Source of the DNA: an uncultured Lachnospiraceae bacterium
GTDB taxonomy: Bacteria; Bacillota; Clostridia; Lachnospirales; Lachnospiraceae
Assembly: GCA_910579225.1 (NCBI GenBank)
Contig: CAJTTI010000005.1
Span: forward strand, 1 to 64,000
Reading direction: 5' to 3'
DNA length: 64,000 bases
Shown here: positions 59,496 through 64,000 of the stretch, piece by piece
Layout of the letters: each line of letters opens with the position of its first letter
Position numbering within the stretch: the first letter of the stretch is position 1
Position numbers and translations under genes: made by a program
Notes under the pieces: model-generated
Told to the model about the DNA's origin: nothing
Databases searched by the model: none
Seen by the model: only the letters and a program-made list of their open reading frames with translations

Positions 59496-60338
59496 ATGAA
59501 AATCATCTTATTCGGAAGCGGGCAAGGAGGTCAGATGGCTGCCAGATGGCTGCCATCAGACTGTGAACTTCTTGCCTTCGCAGACAACAACTCTCGAAAA
59601 TGGGGAACATTCCTGAACCGAACCCCCATTGTCAATCCAGAACAGATTCTGTCGCTCTCACCGGATATGGTCTGGATCACGGTCCTCAACCGGGACGCTG
59701 CATGTTCCATAAAAACACAGCTTTCGGATCTTGGATACACCGGTCCGGTTCAGACACTGGACCGGTTCAGACAGGTTATGGATCTGAGGCTTGCTCATCT
59801 AAGGCTTCTTGCACGGGAAATTGAAGAAAGAAACCTCCCCGGCGCCGTAGCGGAACTGGGTGTCTACAAAGGTGTTCTCGCAGCCGAAATCAACCGGCTT
59901 TTTCCAGACCGGACACTCTATTTATTTGACACGTTTACCGGTTTTTCCAAAAATGATGTTGATACAGAGCGAAACCTTGCCCCGCACACCAGAGCTTCTG
60001 CCGGGGATTTCGGCGACACCAGCATTGAACAGGTACGCCTGCGTCTCCCCTATCCGGAACGAGCGATCTTCTGTAAAGGTTATTTTCCGGATACAATTCC
60101 TGAAGATCTGCCGCCTCTGGTTTTTGTAAGCCTGGATCCGGATCTCTATGAACCGACCCTTGCCGGCCTCAGAACTTTCTGGCCGAAGCTTGTCCCCGGT
60201 GGAGTCATCCTGATTCACGACTACAACAGCACGCAATTCGAAGGTGCCGGCAAAGCCGTACGGACTTTCTGCCGGGAACAGCATCTGATGGTACTCCCTC
60301 TTGCAGACCTGCACGGAAGCGCCGTTCTGCTGAAATAG
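59496..60338 (+). CDS. TylF/MycF-type methyltransferase with an N-terminal Rossmann-like part
   Basis: 280 residues. N-terminal IILFGSGQGGQMAARWL suggests a nucleotide-binding fold, as in sugar-modifying fusions. The C-terminal half has VAELGVYKGVLAAEIN, LYLFDTFTGFSKNDVD and VSLDPDLYEPTLAGL, typical of macrocin-O-methyltransferase-like enzymes. Probably acts on a glycan or small molecule. ATG 59496 follows GGAGA; 38 open codons upstream are not supported. Not evidently part of the Mo/W set. Confidence 0.82.
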   Translation: MKIILFGSGQGGQMAARWLPSDCELLAFADNNSRKWGTFLNRTPIVNPEQILSLSPDMVWITVLNRDAACSIKTQLSDLGYTGPVQTLDRFRQVMDLRLAHLRLLAREIEERNLPGAVAELGVYKGVLAAEINRLFPDRTLYLFDTFTGFSKNDVDTERNLAPHTRASAGDFGDTSIEQVRLRLPYPERAIFCKGYFPDTIPEDLPPLVFVSLDPDLYEPTLAGLRTFWPKLVPGGVILIHDYNSTQFEGAGKAVRTFCREQHLMVLPLADLHGSAVLLK

Positions 60339-60354
60339 AACAAAAGTAAATAAT

Positions 60355-60385
60355 CGGGAACAGTCAGTCCTCCCCCCTGTTCCCG
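60355..60385 (-). terminator. Terminator at the end of moaC
   Basis: CGGGAACA (60355-60362) and TGTTCCCG (60378-60385), partly inside the last moaC codons, followed on the minus strand by ATTATTTACTTTTG. Confidence 0.5.
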
Positions 60386-60873
60386 CCCGGAACACGCCTT
60401 CCCGGATTTTCCACCACTCCGCTCTTGCCTCCGGTCTTTTTGCACAGATAAATCTCACCGATCTCCATAGATTTGTCCAACGCCTTGCACATATCATAGA
60501 CCGTCAGAAGAGCCACGCTCACACCAGTCAACGCCTCCATCTCCACTCCGGTCTTCCCGGTTACTTTTACCGTACACCAGCAGTAGATGGTTCTTTCCTC
60601 CGGCACCATCTCAAACTGTATCCTGCAGTTGGTGACGGGCAGAATATGGCACATAGGGATTAGATCCGCTGTCCGTTTGACTCCCATAATCCCCGCCGTG
60701 GTAGCAACTCCAAGGACATCGCCTTTTCCGATCTTCCCCTGCTCCACCGCATCATAAACTGCCTGGCTGACTGTGATTTTCCCGGCTGCTGTCGCCTCCC
60801 GGACCGTATCACTTTTGTCCGTCACATCCACCATAACCGCTTTCCCATGCTCGTCAAAATGTGTAAGTTCCAT
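60364..60873 (-). CDS. moaC: Cyclic pyranopterin monophosphate synthase MoaC
   Basis: 169 residues. Converts the MoaA product to cPMP. Family motifs: MVDVTDKSDTVREATAAG, KRTADLIPMCHILPVT, GKTGVEMEALTGVSVALLTV, each present, with MCHxL active-site His. GGGGGA precedes ATG 60873. Separate from moaA by 29 kb and alone on its transcript, but still within the island. Confidence 0.96.
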   Translation of the reverse strand: MELTHFDEHGKAVMVDVTDKSDTVREATAAGKITVSQAVYDAVEQGKIGKGDVLGVATTAGIMGVKRTADLIPMCHILPVTNCRIQFEMVPEERTIYCWCTVKVTGKTGVEMEALTGVSVALLTVYDMCKALDKSMEIGEIYLCKKTGGKSGVVENPGRRVPGGNRGED

Positions 60874-61002
60874 TGTTCATTCCCCCTTATACACCTATCC
60901 TACCACGGCAAAGCATCCGGCGCAAGTACTGCTTCCGGGAAGCATACGCCGCCTGTGGCAGTCATCTGCTCCAACAGAGGGAAGCGGCAACTCCTTATTC
61001 TC

Positions 61003-61383
61003 CTAGGACAGCATACCGCCCAGCATACCGCCGCCCATACATAAAAGAAATGCAGTGATAAATCCGGAACTGCTGCTTTGAAGTTCCCGGTTAACCGCCA
61101 AAGATACCAGCGTCATAATCAGAAAGTAAAGCAATCCCAGCAGTACACCCCACAAAAACTTCCGGCTTTTCATCATCTTTCCCGCCAGGAATCCGCCTGC
61201 AAAACAGGATAGAATATAAGTAATAATAATCCCAATCCGAACTTTCCCTTCATCCATCTGAAACCGGTATAAAAGCCCGGCAATCAGCAGAAGCAAAAAT
61301 CCGGTCACCACATAGGACGCCAGTAGTGCTTTCATAATTCGGGCAGCAGAATTTGTATATACATTCATGTTTGGCTGTTTCAT
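61003..61383 (-). CDS. TIGR04086-type four-helix membrane protein
   Basis: 126 residues with four hydrophobic helices (ALLASYVVTGFLLLLIAGLL, IITYILSCFAGGFLAG, GVLLGLLYFLIMTLVSLAV, GFITAFLLCMGGGMLGGML) and glycine-rich turns. Members are common in Clostridia and unassigned. GGGAG precedes ATG 61383. The gap 60874-61002 holds no gene. Confidence 0.8.
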   Translation of the reverse strand: MKQPNMNVYTNSAARIMKALLASYVVTGFLLLLIAGLLYRFQMDEGKVRIGIIITYILSCFAGGFLAGKMMKSRKFLWGVLLGLLYFLIMTLVSLAVNRELQSSSSGFITAFLLCMGGGMLGGMLS

Positions 61384-61447
61384 AACGGTTCTCCCTTCCT
61401 GTTTCTGTTCCTATTCTATGCTTTCAGTGTTCATTTATGTCTGGGTA

Positions 61448-61476
61448 TTGCATTTTACACCAAAATATCGTATACT
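61448..61476 (+). promoter_or_regulatory. Promoter of the CNNM/HlyC gene
   Basis: TTGCAT (61448-61453), 17-bp spacer, TATACT (61471-61476), about 190 nt before the start. The rest of the 285-nt gap (61384-61668) shows no gene. Confidence 0.6.
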
Positions 61477-61668
61477 TAATAACTACTCGGCAGTGCAGAA
61501 ACCCCTTTATAGAAAAGGATCTGCACTCCATGACGAACATCCACAGAACCGGCAGCAGACAAAAGCAGCGCAGCATCCGGTTCAGGAACACACACAGCAG
61601 TCCAAATATAATCTGACCATACAGATAGTCAAAGAGTGCTGTGGAATATGAAGAAGGAGTGAACTATT

Positions 61669-62982
61669 TTGGACCCAAGTGACGCCATACAGGTGCTGGT
61701 GCTTCTGTCCCTGATTGGTCTTTCCGCGTTTTTTTCTTCTGCGGAAACTGCTCTGGTAACTGTTAACAAGATTCGGATTAGGAATCTGATCGAAGAAGGC
61801 AACCGACGCGCAGTCACCCTTTCCAAAGTCATTGAAGACCAGGGAAAGATGCTGAGCGCCATATTGATTGGCAACAATATCGTAAATATTTCCGCCTCTT
61901 CTCTGTCAACTATCCTGGTCACCAGATGGCTTGCAGGAACTGGCCTTGCGGCATTGGCGGCCGGTATCTCCACCGGTGTACTGACTCTGGTTGTTCTGGT
62001 CTTTGGCGAAATCACCCCTAAGACCTGTGCCACCATTCATTCAGAGAAAATCGCCCTTTCCTACGCGCCTGTAATCTACGCGTGGATGATGATTGCAACT
62101 CCGCTGATCTTTATCATGAACAGCTGTTCCATGGGGATCCTGTTCCTTATGCGAGTAGACCCCAATGACCGGTCGGAAGCATATACAGAAGAGGAAATTC
62201 GGACTATTGTGGAAGTCAGCCATGAGGACGGCGTCATTGAACCGGAAGAACGGATGATGATTAACAACGTGTTTGACTTTGGAGATGCCACTGCCAAAGA
62301 TGTCATGGTTCCCAAAGTAGACATGAGTTTCCTGAATGTCACTGCCAGTTACAGCGAGATGCTGGAACTTTATAAAGAAAACAAGTACACTCGTTATCCG
62401 GTGTATGAAGAGACCACTGACAACGTAATCGGCATGATCAATGTAAAAGATCTGCTGATCTACGAAGATAAGGAACATTTCGACGCCCGCAATATTATGC
62501 GCAATGTGCTCTACACCCATGAACACAAGAAGACGTCTGATATTATGCTGGAGATGAAGAAAAGTTCCACCAATCTGGCCATTGTCCTGGACGAATACGG
62601 AGTCACTTCCGGTATGGTTACCATGGAAGATCTTCTGGAGGAGATCATCGGCGACATCCGGGATGAGTATGACGAGGATGAGGAGACACTGGTCACGCAG
62701 ATTTCCGAAGGAGAATTCGTCGTCGCCGGCGCCATGAGCCTGGATGATTTAAACGACTATCTGGAGTTGGGTGAAAAAGGTCTTCTGCTGGAATCCGAAG
62801 ATTATAATTCCATCGGCGGCATTATCATTGGTCTTCTGGATCATCTGCCCGAAGTCGGTGAAGAAGCCACCACGGAGAACGGCATCCGCCTGGTTGCCGA
62901 TTCCGTCGAAAAAAACCGCATCAGCGAAGTGCGCATCTTTCTGCCGGAGCCGAAGGAAGAAGAAATCCCGGAAGAAAACTGA
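61669..62982 (+). CDS. CNNM/HlyC-CorC family membrane transporter
   Basis: 437 residues. DUF21/CNNM membrane domain (~1-190: LIGLSAFFSSAETALVTV, VFGEITPKTCA), two CBS domains (~205-330: DVMVPKVDMSFL, VIGMINVKDLL, LDEYGVTSGMVTMEDLLEEI) and a CorC_HlyC C-terminal domain (~345-430). Family members move Mg2+ or Co2+. TTG start at 61669, with AAGGAG 9 nt before. Confidence 0.93.
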   Translation: MDPSDAIQVLVLLSLIGLSAFFSSAETALVTVNKIRIRNLIEEGNRRAVTLSKVIEDQGKMLSAILIGNNIVNISASSLSTILVTRWLAGTGLAALAAGISTGVLTLVVLVFGEITPKTCATIHSEKIALSYAPVIYAWMMIATPLIFIMNSCSMGILFLMRVDPNDRSEAYTEEEIRTIVEVSHEDGVIEPEERMMINNVFDFGDATAKDVMVPKVDMSFLNVTASYSEMLELYKENKYTRYPVYEETTDNVIGMINVKDLLIYEDKEHFDARNIMRNVLYTHEHKKTSDIMLEMKKSSTNLAIVLDEYGVTSGMVTMEDLLEEIIGDIRDEYDEDEETLVTQISEGEFVVAGAMSLDDLNDYLELGEKGLLLESEDYNSIGGIIIGLLDHLPEVGEEATTENGIRLVADSVEKNRISEVRIFLPEPKEEEIPEEN

Positions 62983-63013
62983 CCTGCTCTTCTCTCTTCA
63001 CAACAGATATCTC

Positions 63014-63048
63014 ACGGGAGCTGTCAAGACAGGCAGCCCCCGTTTTAT
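63014..63048 (+). terminator. Terminator of the CNNM/HlyC gene
   Basis: ACGGGAGCTG (63014-63023) and CAGCCCCCGT (63034-63043), one mismatch, followed by TTTTAT. Confidence 0.75.
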
Positions 63049-63084
63049 ATTTATCTTATCAAACCACAAGGAGGTTCCTGTCAA

Positions 63085-63561
63085 ATGGGACACATATTCA
63101 AATTCCATACAGATGTGGATACAGATCAAATCATTGCATCCCAATATCTGCTCTTTCCGACCATCGACGAAATGAAAGAACATACGTTCGAATCTCTTGA
63201 TCCGGATTTTGCTTCAAACGTAAAACCCGGCGATTTCGTAGTCGCTGCTGAAAACTTCGGCTGCGGTTCCTCCCGGGAACAGGCGCCCAGTGTCTTAAAA
63301 GCTCTGGGGGTTCAGGCAGTAATCGCCAAATCCTTTGCCCGCATTTTCTACCGCAATGCCATCAATATCGGACTTCCGGTCATTGTCTGCAGGGATCTCT
63401 ATGATCACGTCAGCGCCGGAGATGAGATGGAACTCTCTCTGACAGAAGGTTTGGCGAAGACCGGCGGACAGGAATATGTCTGCACCAAGCTTCCGCCCTA
63501 TATGCAGGGAATTCTGGACCAGGGCGGCCTGATCGCATCTCTGAACAAGGAGACTGTATAG
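63085..63561 (+). CDS. leuD: 3-isopropylmalate dehydratase small subunit (LeuD type)
   Basis: 158 residues, the short form typical of Clostridia/archaeal-type LeuD. HTDVDTDQIIASQYLLFPT at the N-terminus and ENFGCGSSREQAP (swivel-domain substrate loop) are diagnostic. It pairs with LeuC, whose gene follows, to isomerise 2- to 3-isopropylmalate. AAGGAGG lies upstream of ATG 63085. Confidence 0.94.
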   Translation: MGHIFKFHTDVDTDQIIASQYLLFPTIDEMKEHTFESLDPDFASNVKPGDFVVAAENFGCGSSREQAPSVLKALGVQAVIAKSFARIFYRNAINIGLPVIVCRDLYDHVSAGDEMELSLTEGLAKTGGQEYVCTKLPPYMQGILDQGGLIASLNKETV

Positions 63562-63652
63562 AAGACTGCATCACAACTGTATAAAAAATATCCGGCCATC
63601 CAGCGAGCTGCAGATGCCGGGTATTCATTTCAGATCAGAAGGAGACAAAATC

Positions 63653-64000
63653 ATGGGAATGACAATTGCAGAAAAAATCATTGCCCTCGCCGCCGGTGCA
63701 GATTCGGTGAAGGCAGGAGAGATCCATACGGTAAACATAGATCAGCTTTTAAGCAATGATGGTACTACCCATCTTACGATTGACATGTTCAATAACCAGT
63801 TAAAATCCCCCCGCATTGCCGATGTGAAAAGACTTGTGTGGGTGGTAGACCACAACGTTCCCGCCGACAGTCCCAAGACTGCCGCTTCACAGAAGAAGAT
63901 GCGGGATTTTGCCAGAGAACACGGCATCACGTTTTATGAAGGCCAGGGTGTCTGCCACCAGATTATGATGGAGCATCACGTCCGTCCGGGAGAACTGATC
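63653..64000 (+). CDS. leuC: 3-isopropylmalate dehydratase large subunit, 5' part
   Basis: The first 116 codons, open to the right edge. MTIAEKIIALAAGADSVKAG, VWVVDHNVPADSPKTAASQK and EGQGVCHQIMMEHH are the aconitase-family N-terminal motifs of LeuC/HacA; the VCHQ cysteine is one cluster ligand. AAGGAG 8 nt before ATG 63653. Separated from leuD by 91 nt. Homoaconitase-type specificity cannot be excluded. Confidence 0.93.
   Translation, partial: MGMTIAEKIIALAAGADSVKAGEIHTVNIDQLLSNDGTTHLTIDMFNNQLKSPRIADVKRLVWVVDHNVPADSPKTAASQKKMRDFAREHGITFYEGQGVCHQIMMEHHVRPGELI

Noticed and set aside
1..64000. CRISPR arrays, rRNA, tRNA genes, prophage or intact insertion sequences
   Set aside because: No regularly spaced repeats, no tRNA-like cloverleaf in the gaps I read, and no transposase or phage genes were seen.

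Overview
The window reads as a chromosomal segment of a low-to-mid GC, anaerobic Firmicute, most likely a Lachnospiraceae/Clostridia-type gut organism. I base this on the gene content (SCIFF peptide system, SecDF fusion, FIST/MCP pair, strict-anaerobe molybdo- and tungsto-enzymes), strong AGGAGG-type ribosome sites and T-rich intrinsic terminators. I do not assign a species.

Layout. 1-8 kb: a ferredoxin fragment, a hemerythrin/CheX-like/receiver protein, and gltD-gltB. 8-28 kb is mainly housekeeping, mostly on the minus strand: CPBP protease, argS, a TRIC channel, nfo (plus), MBL hydrolase, rsh, apt, recJ, alpha-galactosidase, GNAT, esterase, secDF with scfB and a 47-residue SCIFF precursor, then an MCP-like protein and a FIST sensor. 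28-61 kb is a large molybdenum/tungsten island. 61-64 kb: a TIGR04086-type membrane protein, a CNNM/HlyC transporter, leuD and the start of leuC.

The island makes, loads and uses both metals. Pterin synthesis and metal insertion: moaA, moaC, mogA, moaD, a ThiF/MoeB adenylyltransferase, two MoeA-type proteins (one fused to a periplasmic-binding-protein-like domain), a third MPT-binding protein, a MOSC protein and a MocA-like nucleotidyltransferase fused to an HD domain. Sulfuration: XdhC and a cysteine desulfurase. Transport: a TupABC-like tungstate importer and ModABC molybdate importer. Catalysis: a tungsten-type aldehyde:ferredoxin oxidoreductase (AOR) and a 915-residue Mop-type molybdenum aldehyde oxidoreductase with no FAD domain. 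The Mop gene is followed by a run of accessory genes (FeS/CCG protein, CxxC redox protein, methyltransferase, C_GCAxxG_C_C protein, nucleotidyltransferase-HD, desulfurase, 97-residue unknown, CoA ligase, ModE-like regulator, MPT-binding protein). From memory these resemble the neighbours of the Desulfovibrio Mop gene; their chemistry is unsettled.

Regulation is the most striking part. The AOR leader carries a compact Moco/Tuco-type riboswitch. modA has a 28-bp ModE-type palindrome at its start site. Palindromes with the same 8-N12-8 geometry but different outer bases lie before adh/moaA and near 59.35 kb, with a near-copy before the FeS/CCG gene. moaA has a near-perfect Rex-type operator over its -10 box. 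Three proteins carry a ModE-type winged helix, one fused to a degenerate nucleotidyltransferase domain. One of the ModE-like genes has a leader with mutually exclusive hairpins. A 114-bp structured repeat sits 16-18 nt upstream of the start codons of argS, the redox-protein gene and (as an 85-bp version) mop.
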